A model generated the notes under the pieces. That model saw only the letters and a program-made list of their open reading frames with translations, was not told the DNA's origin and made no database searches. The position numbers and the translations under genes are program-made. DNA of 40,186 nt from an uncultured Clostridia bacterium (GTDB lineage Bacteria > Bacillota > Clostridia > Oscillospirales > Acutalibacteraceae), in assembly GCA_947624865.1 (NCBI GenBank), contig CANQMH010000009.1, positions 1-40,186 on the forward strand, given 5' to 3'. Numbering within the stretch: the stretch's first letter is position 1; every line of letters starts with the position of its first letter. Shown here piece by piece: positions 25,904 through 35,028 of the stretch.

Positions 25904-26114
25904 ATGGCTCCGACCGTATCCGTAAGGAACGTAAGCGGAAAATAAGATTGATAATAGCTTTATTTGGCACAGGTAAGCGGGATTACTCTGTGCATATTTT
26001 TTTGCCCGAGTATTGCCGTGTATATATTGAGCAATCCCGTTATTCTCTCAGCGTAAATAATACTGAGCCCGTTTTAAATATGAATTAGTATAAAAATCGA
26101 CAGGAGAAAACACC
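25904..26114 (+). promoter_or_regulatory. Structured leader upstream of panBCD (candidate pan-type or other regulatory RNA)
   Basis: The 330-bp gap between coaX and panB has no credible gene. It holds a strong hairpin: GCACAG-GTAA (25967-25976) with TTAC-T-CTGTGC (25983-25993), one bulged T. Its loop sequence CGGGA can pair with TCCCG at 26035-26039. GTAAGCGG occurs twice (25931-25938 and 25973-25980). GGCTC (25906-25910) can pair with GAGCC (26065-26069), while the overlapping CTCAG/CTGAG (26047-26051, 26063-26067) plus GTTTT could form a weak terminator. Position matches the known pan RNA motif found before panB, but I cannot confirm the consensus match from memory. Confidence 0.45.
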
Positions 26115-26954
26115 ATGAAGAAAACTATTACAACTTTCAGACAAGCAAAAATGAACAACGAAAAGCTCACAATGCTGACTGCATATGATTACTCAACTGC
26201 CAAAATAATGGATGAAGCAGGCATTGACGCAATTCTTGTGGGAGACTCACTCGGAAACGTAATTTTAGGATATGAAAACACCATATCGGTAACTGTAGAG
26301 GATATGATACATCACGGCGCGGCTGTAGCAAGAGGAGCTAAAAATGCGCTTGTTGTTGTAGATATGCCCTTTATGTCTTACCAGACATCAGCATATGACG
26401 CGCTTATAAATGCAGGCAGACTGGTTAAAGAGGGTCACGCCGCTGCCGTTAAATTAGAGGGCGGAACCGAGGTTTGCGATGCAATAAAAGCCATTACAAA
26501 CGCAGGAATTCCCGTTATGGCTCATCTGGGGCTTACTCCGCAGTCGGTAAATATATTTGGGGGATATAAAGTACAGTGCAGGGATGAAATCTCTGCAAGA
26601 AAGCTTATAAACGATGCAATAGCCGTTGAAAAAGCAGGCGCATTCGCCGTTGTGTTTGAGTGCGTACCTGCAAAGCTCGCCGCTCTTGTTTCCAATATAC
26701 TGACGATACCTACAATCGGCATAGGTGCAGGAAACGGCTGTGACGGTCAGGTTCTTGTATTTCAGGATATGCTCGGTATGTTTTCGGATTATACACCTAA
26801 GTTTGTTAAAAAATTTGCAGACGTAGGCTCTGTTATGACAAAGGCTTTTTCGGACTATATAAATGAAACCAAATCGGGCGTCTTTCCTGCCGCAGAGCAT
26901 GAATACAAAATTTCTGATGAAATTATTAAAAAGCTTGAGGAGGAGTTAAAATGA
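26115..26954 (+). CDS. panB: 3-methyl-2-oxobutanoate hydroxymethyltransferase (PanB)
   Basis: First step of pantothenate synthesis: hydroxymethyl transfer from methylene-tetrahydrofolate to ketoisovalerate, giving ketopantoate. 279 residues with the family segments [51 protein letters not shown] (with the metal-side acidic residue), [10 protein letters not shown] and [16 protein letters not shown]. The ribosome site CAGGAG lies 9 bases before the ATG. The stop overlaps the panC start as ATGA. Confidence 0.97.
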   Translation: MKKTITTFRQAKMNNEKLTMLTAYDYSTAKIMDEAGIDAILVGDSLGNVILGYENTISVTVEDMIHHGAAVARGAKNALVVVDMPFMSYQTSAYDALINAGRLVKEGHAAAVKLEGGTEVCDAIKAITNAGIPVMAHLGLTPQSVNIFGGYKVQCRDEISARKLINDAIAVEKAGAFAVVFECVPAKLAALVSNILTIPTIGIGAGNGCDGQVLVFQDMLGMFSDYTPKFVKKFADVGSVMTKAFSDYINETKSGVFPAAEHEYKISDEIIKKLEEELK

Positions 26955-27799
26955 TTAAAGTATCAGGCTGTATATCAGAAATAAAAACACAAATAAAAGA
27001 ATGGAAAAGGCAGGGGCTTTCCATTGGACTTGTGCCGACTATGGGTTATCTTCACGAAGGGCATCAAAGTCTTATTAAAAGAGCAGTAAAGGAAAACGAC
27101 AGAGTTATTGTCAGCGTTTTTGTAAATCCGATACAGTTTGCACCCGGTGAGGATCTTGAAAGCTATCCCAGAGATATAAAAAAGGATACGGCGCTTTGCG
27201 AGCAAACAGGCGCTCACTTGATATTTAATCCGACTCCCGAAGAAATGTATCCGAATGGATTTTCAACCAATGTTACAATGAGCGGACTTACAAAAGAGCT
27301 CTGCGGAAAAACACGTCCGACTCATTTCGGCGGCGTATGCACAGTTGTTAGCAAGCTTTTTAATATTACTGCTCCAGACAGAGCATACTTCGGAGAAAAG
27401 GACGCACAGCAGCTTGCAATCATAAAACGAATGGTAAAAGACCTCAACTTTGACCTTGAAATCGTAGGCTGTCCCATAATAAGAGAAGCGGACGGTCTTG
27501 CAAAAAGCTCGCGCAACACTTATCTTAATTCCGCAGAAAGAAAGGCGGCTCTGATACTGAGCAAGGCAATTTCTCTTGGAAAAGAAATGGTTAAAAACGG
27601 CGAAAGAAGCTCGACGGCTGTAATTAAAGCAATGACCGAAAAAATAGAAACCGAACCGCTTGCAAAAATAGACTACGTAAATATAGTCAATGCTGAAGAT
27701 ATAGAACCCATTGATACTATAAGCGGCAACATTCTTGCCGCAATTGCTGTTTATATCGGTAAAACAAGGCTGATTGACAACTTTATGATTACCGTCTGA
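26951..27799 (+). CDS. panC: Pantothenate synthetase (PanC)
   Basis: ATP-dependent condensation of pantoate with beta-alanine. 282 residues with nucleotidyltransferase motifs [14 protein letters not shown] (HxGH) and the KMSKS-like KSSRNTYL, plus [14 protein letters not shown] and the pantoate-site [11 protein letters not shown]. It overlaps panB by four bases (ATGA), so translation is coupled. panD follows after 13 bases. Confidence 0.97.
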   Translation: MIKVSGCISEIKTQIKEWKRQGLSIGLVPTMGYLHEGHQSLIKRAVKENDRVIVSVFVNPIQFAPGEDLESYPRDIKKDTALCEQTGAHLIFNPTPEEMYPNGFSTNVTMSGLTKELCGKTRPTHFGGVCTVVSKLFNITAPDRAYFGEKDAQQLAIIKRMVKDLNFDLEIVGCPIIREADGLAKSSRNTYLNSAERKAALILSKAISLGKEMVKNGERSSTAVIKAMTEKIETEPLAKIDYVNIVNAEDIEPIDTISGNILAAIAVYIGKTRLIDNFMITV

Positions 27800-27812
27800 A
27801 AGGAATGTTATT

Positions 27813-28208
27813 ATGACTGTAACAATGCTGAAAAGTAAAATCCACCGTGCTGTCGTAACACAGGCAGACCTTAATTATGTGGGTTCAATTACTATTGATG
27901 AAAAGCTTTTAGACGTGTCCGGCATTATTGAATATGAAAAGGTGCAGATTGCCGATATTGATAACGGTCAGCGATTTGAAACCTATGTAATTGCAGGAAA
28001 ACCCGGTTCGGGAATAATCTGTCTTAACGGAGCTGCCGCAAAATGCGTTAATAAAGGCGACAAAATTATAATTATGAGCTATGCGCAGCTTAATTCAGAA
28101 GAGGCAAAAGAACACAAGCCCACAGTAGTTTTTGTTGATGAAAACAATTGCGTAAGCAGAGTTACGTCGTATGAAAAGCACGGTCTTTTAAGCGATATGG
28201 AGGATTAA
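27813..28208 (+). CDS. panD: Aspartate 1-decarboxylase proenzyme (PanD)
   Basis: Makes beta-alanine from aspartate. 131 residues with the self-cleavage site YVGS at Gly24-Ser25, the position used in the family; Ser25 becomes the pyruvoyl cofactor. [18 protein letters not shown] before it and [19 protein letters not shown] after it are characteristic. AAAGGAA precedes the ATG. Together with PanB and PanC it gives a full route to pantothenate, apart from ketopantoate reductase. Confidence 0.97.
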   Translation: MTVTMLKSKIHRAVVTQADLNYVGSITIDEKLLDVSGIIEYEKVQIADIDNGQRFETYVIAGKPGSGIICLNGAAAKCVNKGDKIIIMSYAQLNSEEAKEHKPTVVFVDENNCVSRVTSYEKHGLLSDMED

Positions 28209-28209
28209 A

Positions 28210-29412
28210 ATGTTCAGCGGAAAAAATGTTGTTTTGGGAATCACGGGCAGTATTGCCGCTTATAAAATGGCAAATGTCGCAAGCGCATTAGTGAAAAAGG
28301 GATGTAATGTTCAGGTTATTATGACGGAAAACGCAACAAATTTCATACATCCCATAACCTTTGAGGAGCTTACAAAAAACAAATGTATAACAGACACCTT
28401 TGACCGCAATTTTCAGTACAACGTTGCGCACATATCCATTGCAGAGAGTGCCGACGCCTTTTTAGTCGCTCCTGCTTCGGCAAACATAATAGGAAAAATT
28501 GCCGGAGGAATCGCCGACGATATGCTGTCCACCACCGTTATGGCGGCAAAATGTCCTAAGATTATTGCTCCTGCAATGAACACCAATATGTATGAAAACC
28601 CTATTGTAAAAGATAATATTCAAAAACTAAGCCGATATGGCTACACTGTAATTCCTCCTGCAACAGGCAGACTTGCCTGCGGTTCAACAGGCTGCGGAAA
28701 GCTTCCCGATGAAAACGTGCTTCTTGATTATCTTGAACTCGCACTTTCTGACAAAAAGGATTTTAAGGGTAAAAAAATACTCGTAACCGCGGGTCCTACA
28801 CGCGAGGCAATTGACCCTGTGCGGTATATTACAAACCACTCATCAGGGAAAATGGGTTATGCAATTGCCAGAGCGGCTATGCTAAGAGGAGCCGACGTAA
28901 CGCTCGTGAGCGGTCCCGTAAATCTTGCTCCTGTTCCCTTTGTAAAAACAATAAATGTTGTTTCCGCACAGGAAATGTTTGACGCAGTTGCTTCGCTTTC
29001 TGCTGAAAACCAAATTATCATTAAAGCTGCCGCAGTTGCAGATTTCAGACCTGCAACCGTTTATGATCATAAAGTAAAAAAGAATACCGATACATCTTCT
29101 GTTGACCTTGAAAAAACAAAGGATATTTTAAAATATCTCGGCGAACACAAGGGCAATAATCAAATAGTTTGCGGCTTTTCAATGGAAACCGAAAATATGA
29201 TAGAGAACTCAAGGCAAAAGCTGATTAATAAAAACCTTGATATGATAGTCTGCAACAATCTTAAAGAAGAAGGCGCAGGATTTCAGACGGATACAAACAA
29301 AGTTACAATCATTGATAAAAATAAGATAATGCCTCTTGAGCTTATGTCTAAGAGTGAAGTTGCCGAAGAAATATTGGACAGAATAAATATGATGCTCTCT
29401 CATCAGGATTAA
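28210..29412 (+). CDS. coaBC: Bifunctional phosphopantothenoylcysteine decarboxylase/synthetase (CoaBC)
   Basis: Converts 4'-phosphopantothenate to 4'-phosphopantetheine through a cysteine adduct. 400 residues. The N-terminal flavoprotein decarboxylase half has GITGSIAAYKMANVASAL, the catalytic-histidine region YNVAHISIAESADAF, PAMNTNMYENP and GRLACGSTGCGKLPD with the redox cysteine. The C-terminal synthetase half begins near residue 190 with ILVTAGPTREAIDPVRYITN and has IIKAAAVADFRP and the lysine-rich VKKN segment. It starts one base after the panD stop. Confidence 0.96.
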   Translation: MFSGKNVVLGITGSIAAYKMANVASALVKKGCNVQVIMTENATNFIHPITFEELTKNKCITDTFDRNFQYNVAHISIAESADAFLVAPASANIIGKIAGGIADDMLSTTVMAAKCPKIIAPAMNTNMYENPIVKDNIQKLSRYGYTVIPPATGRLACGSTGCGKLPDENVLLDYLELALSDKKDFKGKKILVTAGPTREAIDPVRYITNHSSGKMGYAIARAAMLRGADVTLVSGPVNLAPVPFVKTINVVSAQEMFDAVASLSAENQIIIKAAAVADFRPATVYDHKVKKNTDTSSVDLEKTKDILKYLGEHKGNNQIVCGFSMETENMIENSRQKLINKNLDMIVCNNLKEEGAGFQTDTNKVTIIDKNKIMPLELMSKSEVAEEILDRINMMLSHQD

Positions 29413-29444
29413 ATTACTAAAAACGTGGTAAACGAGGTCTTTTT

Positions 29445-30416
29445 ATGCAGGATAAAATACTTAAATTTCTCTCAAATAACGACGGCTATGTGTCGGGTCA
29501 GGATATTTCCTCATCACTTGGAGTATCACGTCAGGCAATCTGGAAATCAATAAATGCTCTTAAAGAAAGGGGATACAAAATTGATTCTGTCAGAAATAAG
29601 GGATATCGACTTGTTTCTTCGCCTGAATATCTGAATGAGAGCAGTATAAAGAGCTATATGAAGAACAAAATAATCGGCAAAAATCTTATTGTTCTTGACT
29701 CTGTAAACTCAACAAATGATTATCTTAAAAAACTCGGAAGCGAACAAAACTGTGAAAGCGGCACAGTTGTTGCAGCCAGAGAACAAAACAAGGGAAAAGG
29801 CAGGCTCGGCAGAGTATGGCAGGCGAAAAAAGACGACTGCGTTATGTTTTCATTCCTTCTGCGTCCTAACATTGCACCCAGCGAGGTTGCTTCTATTACT
29901 CCGCTTGCAGGTCTTGCCGTGTGCAAGGCAATCCGCGAATACACAAAACTTGACTGTATGATAAAATGGCCCAACGACATAATTGTTGGCAGAAAAAAGC
30001 TTGTGGGTATTCTCACTGAAATGAGCGCCGAGTTTGATGCAGTTGAATATGTAATAACGGGAATAGGCATTAATGTTGACCAAGCCGTTTTTCCCGAAGA
30101 AATCGCCCACAAGGCTACATCAATTTTGCTTGAAACAGGCAGGCATATAAACAAAAGTGAAATTTTGGCGTGTGTACTCGGGAACATTGAAAATGAGTTC
30201 ATAAAAAATGACCTGAAACTTACCCCTGCTTCCATTGCAGAATATTCCGATATGTGCGCAACTATCGGCAGAAGCGTCACATTTCAGCGCGGTACCCGCA
30301 GGATAAGCGGAATGGCAGTAGGAATTGAAGCTGACGGCGAACTTAAAGTAATGCTGTCTGACGGTTCAATTTGTAAAGTTAGCTCGGGAGAAGTAACCGT
30401 TCAGGGCATTTACTGA
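29445..30416 (+). CDS. birA: Bifunctional biotin-protein ligase/repressor (BirA)
   Basis: 323 residues. An N-terminal winged helix (about 1-65; VSGQDISSSLGVSRQAIWKS) is fused to the catalytic ligase domain with SVNSTNDYLKK, the biotinyl-AMP loop KGKGRLGRVWQA, MIKWPNDIIVGRKKLVGIL, and a C-terminal SH3-like domain. It attaches biotin to carboxylase subunits and probably represses biotin genes. No biotin genes are in the window, and being last in a CoA operon is notable because biotin carboxylases use CoA thioesters. GAGGT precedes the ATG. Confidence 0.93.
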   Translation: MQDKILKFLSNNDGYVSGQDISSSLGVSRQAIWKSINALKERGYKIDSVRNKGYRLVSSPEYLNESSIKSYMKNKIIGKNLIVLDSVNSTNDYLKKLGSEQNCESGTVVAAREQNKGKGRLGRVWQAKKDDCVMFSFLLRPNIAPSEVASITPLAGLAVCKAIREYTKLDCMIKWPNDIIVGRKKLVGILTEMSAEFDAVEYVITGIGINVDQAVFPEEIAHKATSILLETGRHINKSEILACVLGNIENEFIKNDLKLTPASIAEYSDMCATIGRSVTFQRGTRRISGMAVGIEADGELKVMLSDGSICKVSSGEVTVQGIY

Positions 30417-30466
30417 TTTTTATATTTTTAAAGTCATATATCAAAACACATTATATTTTACATAAA

Positions 30467-30492
30467 AAAACGGAGCAAAATTGCTCCGTTTT
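30467..30492. terminator. Bidirectional terminator between birA and secA
   Basis: AAAACGGAGCAA (30467-30478) and its perfect 12-base complement (30481-30492) are flanked by A-rich DNA on the left and T-rich DNA on the right. It can end both convergent transcripts. Confidence 0.85.
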
Positions 30493-30506
30493 ATTTTTAT
30501 AATATT

Positions 30507-33380
30507 TTATTCGTCTCTGCCGCAGCACTTTTTATATTTTTTGCCGCTGCCGCACGGGCAGGGGTCATTTCTGCCGATTTTTTTACCCTTGCGGACGGTT
30601 TTATTTGCAGTATCTGTTCCGTCTGACGATGTCTGAGTAGGTTTTGCTACCTGTTCACGGCGCAGCGCAGCCTGAACAGCATTCGGCTGAGACTTATTTC
30701 CTTCGCCGTTATTCAGTATAACCTGATGAGCTGCCGCAGCCTGCTTTTCAGCGGCCTTTCTTGCCGCCTCTATTGCTTCCTGACGTTTCTGGATTTCATA
30801 AACACGCTTTGGCATAACAAGCATAAGCTTGACTGTATCTTCACGGATGTTTTCAATCATCTCGTCGAACATATCAAAGCCCTCTATGCGGTATTCAACA
30901 ACTGGGTCGTGCTGACCGTATGAACGAAGCCTGATTCCCGATTTGAGCTGTTCCATATTATCAATATGATCCATCCAGTGTGTATCAACGCTTTTGAGCA
31001 AATATACACGCTCCATTTCACGGATTGTTTCGGCAGGGAGAAGTTCCTCGTTTTCCTTAAACAATTCAAGTGCGTCATCAACAATCATCTGCTTGATTTC
31101 GTCGGATTCCATTTCCTCAAGCTCGTCAAGGTCAAATTCATACTTGCTTTCGTCTTTTATAATCCAGCCATTGTAATAATCCTTGAGGCTCTGAACATTC
31201 CAGTTTTCGTGAGGTCCGTCGGGAAGATAGTGCTTAATTGACGTATCAATTGTATCCTCAACCATTTTGAGAATTGTATCATGCAGATCTTCGCCGTTTA
31301 GCACTTGGTCGCGCTGACCGTAAATAATTTCACGCTGACGGTTCATAACGTCATCATACTGAAGAACGTCTTTACGAATTCCGAAGTTGCGAAGCTCTAC
31401 CTTTTCCTGAGAGCTTTCAATTATATTTGAAAGCATTTTATTCTCAATAGGCATATCCTCGTCAACATTCATTCTTTCCATCATCATTTTCATTCTGTCG
31501 CCGCCGAACAAGCGCATAAGGTCGTCTTCGGTTGAAAGGAAGAAGCGGCTCACACCCGGGTCGCCCTGACGTCCCGAACGACCTCTGAGCTGATTGTCAA
31601 TTCGGCGTGACTCGTGGCGCTCTGTACCGATAATCATAAGACCGCCTGCTTCGCGCACCTGCTCTGCCTCGTCTTTCATTTCGTCCTTATATTTTTCATT
31701 TAGCTCGCGGAACGTATTTCTTGCGCTGATGATTTCTTCATTATCTGTTTCAGCGTAACCGGTAGCTTCTTCAATAAGTTCTTCAGGGAATCCCTGTTTG
31801 CGCATTGACGCTTTAGCCATATACTCGGCATTACCGCCCAGAATAATATCCGTACCACGGCCTGCCATATTGGTGGCGATTGTAACTGCGCCGAGCTTAC
31901 CTGCCTGTGCAACGATTTCCGCTTCCTTTTCGTGCTGTTTGGCATTGAGAACATTATGCTTAATGCCGCGCTTTTTTAGCATTTTTGAAAGCAGCTCCGA
32001 CTTCTCGATTGAAATTGTACCCACAAGCACAGGCTGACCCTTTTCGTGAGCCTCGCAAATCATATCAATAACGGCGTTGAATTTGCCCCTTTCTGTTTTA
32101 TATACCGAATCGGGCAAGTCTTTACGAAGTATAGGTTTGTTTGTTGGAATTTCAACAACGTCGAGCTTGTAGATTTCTTCAAACTCCTCAGACTCCGTCT
32201 GAGCAGTACCCGTCATACCTGAGAGTTTTTTGTAAAGTCTGAAGTAGTTCTGGAATGTGATTGTAGCAAGAGTTTTGCTTTCGCTCTGTACCTTTACTCC
32301 CTCTTTTGCCTCAATAGCCTGATGCAGGCCCTCGTTAAAACGTCTGCCGTACATAAGACGTCCTGTAAATTCATCAACAATGATAACCTCGCCGTCTTTT
32401 ACAACATAATCAACATCAAGCTTCATTACGCCGTTTGCCTTGATAGCCTGATTAACGTGGTGCTGAATTGTAAGGTTATCCGGGTCGGTAAGATTTTCAA
32501 TGCCGAAAAACTCCTCTGCTTTTTTTACACCGCTTTGTGTAAGAGTTGCAGTTTTCTGCTTTTCGTCAACAACATAGTCAATGCCGTTTTCCTCGTAATA
32601 CTGCTCCATATCCTCTTTTGCGTCAAGCTCGGCAAAACGCTGAATTTTAAGAGTTTTGGCAAAGTTATCCGCCTTTTCGTAGAGGTCGGTTGACTTATCT
32701 CCCTGACCTGAAATAATAAGCGGTGTTCTTGCTTCATCTATGAGAATCGAGTCAACTTCATCGACAATGGCGAATGCGTGCGGACGCTGAACCTTCTGCT
32801 CTTTGTAAACAACCATATTGTCACGAAGATAGTCAAAGCCCAGCTCATTATTTGTACCGTATGTAATGTCTGCGGCATAAGCCTCTTTTCTGTCCTCATT
32901 TTTGAGTTCGTGAGTAATAAGACCTACCGTCAGACCGAGATATCTGTAAAGCTTGCCCATCCATTCCGAGTCACGGCGTGCAAGGTAATCATTGACCGTT
33001 ACAATGTGAACTCCTTCACCGGTAAGAGCATTAAGATATGCAGGCAGAGTTGCCACAAGGGTTTTACCTTCACCTGTTTTCATCTCGGCAATTCTTCCCT
33101 GATGAAGAACGATGCCGCCTATTACCTGAACGGGGAAGTGCTTCATTCCAAGCACTCTCCAGCCTGCTTCGCGGCAGGTTGCAAATGCCTCGGGAAGAAT
33201 GTCATCGGTAGTTTCTCCGTTTGCAAGACGTTCCTTTAAGATTGCAGTCTGATTTTTAAGCTCACTTTCGCTCATCTGAGCATATTTATCTTCAAGGGCA
33301 AGCACCTTGTCGCAAATCGGCTGTACGCGCTTAACCTCTCGCTTGCTGTAGTTGCCGAACATTGCCTTTAAAAAATTCAT
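30507..33380 (-). CDS. secA: Protein translocase ATPase SecA
   Basis: Motor of the Sec export pathway, pushing preproteins through SecYEG. 957 residues with Walker A MKTGEGKT (about 100-107), the DEAD-type box [19 protein letters not shown], the preprotein-crosslinking region, the helicase motif [13 protein letters not shown] and [12 protein letters not shown]. It ends in a SEC-C zinc tail [13 protein letters not shown] (941-953). Full length. AAGGA lies about 9 bases before the ATG. A minus-strand TTGACA at 33467-33472 could be its -35, but the -10 is poor. Confidence 0.98.
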   Translation of the reverse strand: MNFLKAMFGNYSKREVKRVQPICDKVLALEDKYAQMSESELKNQTAILKERLANGETTDDILPEAFATCREAGWRVLGMKHFPVQVIGGIVLHQGRIAEMKTGEGKTLVATLPAYLNALTGEGVHIVTVNDYLARRDSEWMGKLYRYLGLTVGLITHELKNEDRKEAYAADITYGTNNELGFDYLRDNMVVYKEQKVQRPHAFAIVDEVDSILIDEARTPLIISGQGDKSTDLYEKADNFAKTLKIQRFAELDAKEDMEQYYEENGIDYVVDEKQKTATLTQSGVKKAEEFFGIENLTDPDNLTIQHHVNQAIKANGVMKLDVDYVVKDGEVIIVDEFTGRLMYGRRFNEGLHQAIEAKEGVKVQSESKTLATITFQNYFRLYKKLSGMTGTAQTESEEFEEIYKLDVVEIPTNKPILRKDLPDSVYKTERGKFNAVIDMICEAHEKGQPVLVGTISIEKSELLSKMLKKRGIKHNVLNAKQHEKEAEIVAQAGKLGAVTIATNMAGRGTDIILGGNAEYMAKASMRKQGFPEELIEEATGYAETDNEEIISARNTFRELNEKYKDEMKDEAEQVREAGGLMIIGTERHESRRIDNQLRGRSGRQGDPGVSRFFLSTEDDLMRLFGGDRMKMMMERMNVDEDMPIENKMLSNIIESSQEKVELRNFGIRKDVLQYDDVMNRQREIIYGQRDQVLNGEDLHDTILKMVEDTIDTSIKHYLPDGPHENWNVQSLKDYYNGWIIKDESKYEFDLDELEEMESDEIKQMIVDDALELFKENEELLPAETIREMERVYLLKSVDTHWMDHIDNMEQLKSGIRLRSYGQHDPVVEYRIEGFDMFDEMIENIREDTVKLMLVMPKRVYEIQKRQEAIEAARKAAEKQAAAAHQVILNNGEGNKSQPNAVQAALRREQVAKPTQTSSDGTDTANKTVRKGKKIGRNDPCPCGSGKKYKKCCGRDE

Positions 33381-33478
33381 TATATTCTTTCCTTTCTTTG
33401 ATAAAACATCAATAAATTCCCGACCGGATTATCCTTATAAGGGTATTCTTAATATTCTCTTTGCTATGTCAAAATTAA

Positions 33479-34882
33479 TCAGCTTACTGCTTGCGCACCC
33501 AAGCTTTTTGCCGCCTGAATCATAGCGGCTTCAACAACAGGCCCCGCATAGGTAAATCCAAAGCCCGAATCCTCTACTACACACGCAAATGCAAGCGGAC
33601 AATCCTCGTCCTTTGAATATCCTACCATCCAGGCGTTGGGTTCTTTATCTTTTCCGACCTCGCCCGTTCCTGTTTTTGCACAAACGGTTAGACCTCCGAA
33701 TAAGTCGTCGCCGTAATAATCGGTTATAGTGTATCTCATAAGCTCGTCAAGCTTTTGAGCTGTATCGGCGTTAAACATTTCTCTGCCGTCTTTGCCTGAA
33801 TTTATGCCGATTGCCGACAAAATCGAATCTGCTCCGCCCTCTACAAGACGGGGATTCGTTGCTTTTCCGCCGTTTGCAATCGCTCCGCAGATTATAGCCA
33901 TCTGCATAGGGTTAACCTCGTCGTTATACTGACCTACGCCCGACCAGGCAAGCTGGTTTGTGTTTGCCTTTGAAACATCGTAATGTCCCTTTATTGTGTT
34001 GACTCCGTCAACATCAAACGACATATTAAGTCCTATTTTCTCTGCCGTTTCATTCATTTTTTTTGCGCCGATCTCAACGGCAAGCTCGGCAAATACTATG
34101 TTGCAGGAATGTGCCATAGCCTGCTCAATATTAACTGTTCCGTGAGGTTCAACACAGGTTATGTCGCTGCCACCTATCTCCTCGCTGCCGGAACACTCCC
34201 ATGTTCTTTCATATATGTCGGGAATATTCTCAAATGCCGCGGCGGCAGTTACTATTTTAAAAATTGATCCCGGTGTATATGATGACGATAAAACATTGTC
34301 AAGATAAACACCTTCGTACTCGCTTTCATTTTCCTCAGTAATTTCGGGAGGTGCCTGAGGGTCATATGCCTTTGTGCTGACCGAGCAGATAACATCTCCT
34401 GTTTTATAATTATATATTACGCACGCGCCCTTTTTGTCATAACTGCTTAAAGCGTCATACGCCGCCGCACAGGTCTTGGCGTCAACAGTAAGCTTTAAAT
34501 CGCTTGACTGTCTGAGCGACTGAGGCATATTAAGTCCCCATATGAGGCTGTATCCAGTAAGCTGAGAGCGATACATACTCTGAGCCGCCGTTGATATATT
34601 CAGGCTGTTATCGCCCACAACATGCAAAAGGGCTTTTCGCACGCTTTCACTTTCGTTATATACCCGCTCACCGTCAACCGTCTGGGCAAGCACTTCATCG
34701 TTTCTGTCAAGAATTGCTCCTGCCTGCTCAAGACCTCCGCTTCCGGAAATATGAGCATTATAGGGCTGGTCAACCCAATCGTCGGCGTTCATTACAAGCT
34801 GAAACGCAAAATAAACCATTCCGCATATAAATGCAATTGTAAATGCAAATATCAGCGTACTTCTGCGAAGCACTCTTTTCAT
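33479..34882 (-). CDS. PbpA-type peptidoglycan transpeptidase (class B penicillin-binding protein)
   Basis: Cross-links peptidoglycan outside the membrane. 467 residues: an N-terminal membrane anchor (about 8-30), a short dimerisation region starting at GAILDRNDEVLAQ, then the transpeptidase domain with the active-site SIFK (Ser206, Lys209), SCN (259-261) and KTGT (403-406) motifs. It is shorter than FtsI/PBP2 and matches the size of PbpA proteins paired with RodA. The RodA-like gene is immediately upstream (146-bp gap, same strand), giving the usual SEDS-class B PBP synthase pair. AAAGGA precedes the ATG. Confidence 0.93.
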   Translation of the reverse strand: MKRVLRRSTLIFAFTIAFICGMVYFAFQLVMNADDWVDQPYNAHISGSGGLEQAGAILDRNDEVLAQTVDGERVYNESESVRKALLHVVGDNSLNISTAAQSMYRSQLTGYSLIWGLNMPQSLRQSSDLKLTVDAKTCAAAYDALSSYDKKGACVIYNYKTGDVICSVSTKAYDPQAPPEITEENESEYEGVYLDNVLSSSYTPGSIFKIVTAAAAFENIPDIYERTWECSGSEEIGGSDITCVEPHGTVNIEQAMAHSCNIVFAELAVEIGAKKMNETAEKIGLNMSFDVDGVNTIKGHYDVSKANTNQLAWSGVGQYNDEVNPMQMAIICGAIANGGKATNPRLVEGGADSILSAIGINSGKDGREMFNADTAQKLDELMRYTITDYYGDDLFGGLTVCAKTGTGEVGKDKEPNAWMVGYSKDEDCPLAFACVVEDSGFGFTYAGPVVEAAMIQAAKSLGAQAVS

Positions 34883-35028
34883 AAAACGCCGTCCTTTCTT
34901 TTGTCTTATATAATGTTAAATGTTTACTATCTTAATTTACGGCTCTAAAGTTCTTTGCCGTCTTTATTCACGGAAACCTAAACTGATGTCATGTAACAAA
35001 ATTTATCGCGTTATATCGCGTTATAATT

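Noticed and set aside
25819-26088. 89-codon ORF between coaX and panB
   Set aside because: No ribosome site, no recognisable domain, unnatural composition, and it runs through the structured leader hairpins.
29720-30280. 186-codon ORF on the minus strand
   Set aside because: Antisense shadow of birA; no ribosome site or domain.
32778-33239. 153-codon ORF on the plus strand
   Set aside because: Antisense to conserved secA motor motifs.
33467-33472. Perfect TTGACA on the minus strand upstream of secA
   Set aside because: No acceptable -10 at 16-18 bases, and it lies at the end of the pbpA gene; not listed as a promoter.
35003-35022. Two copies of TATCGCGTTATA-like sequence between pbpA and rodA
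   Set aside because: Only two short imperfect copies just past the rodA stop; could be an operator but nothing supports it.
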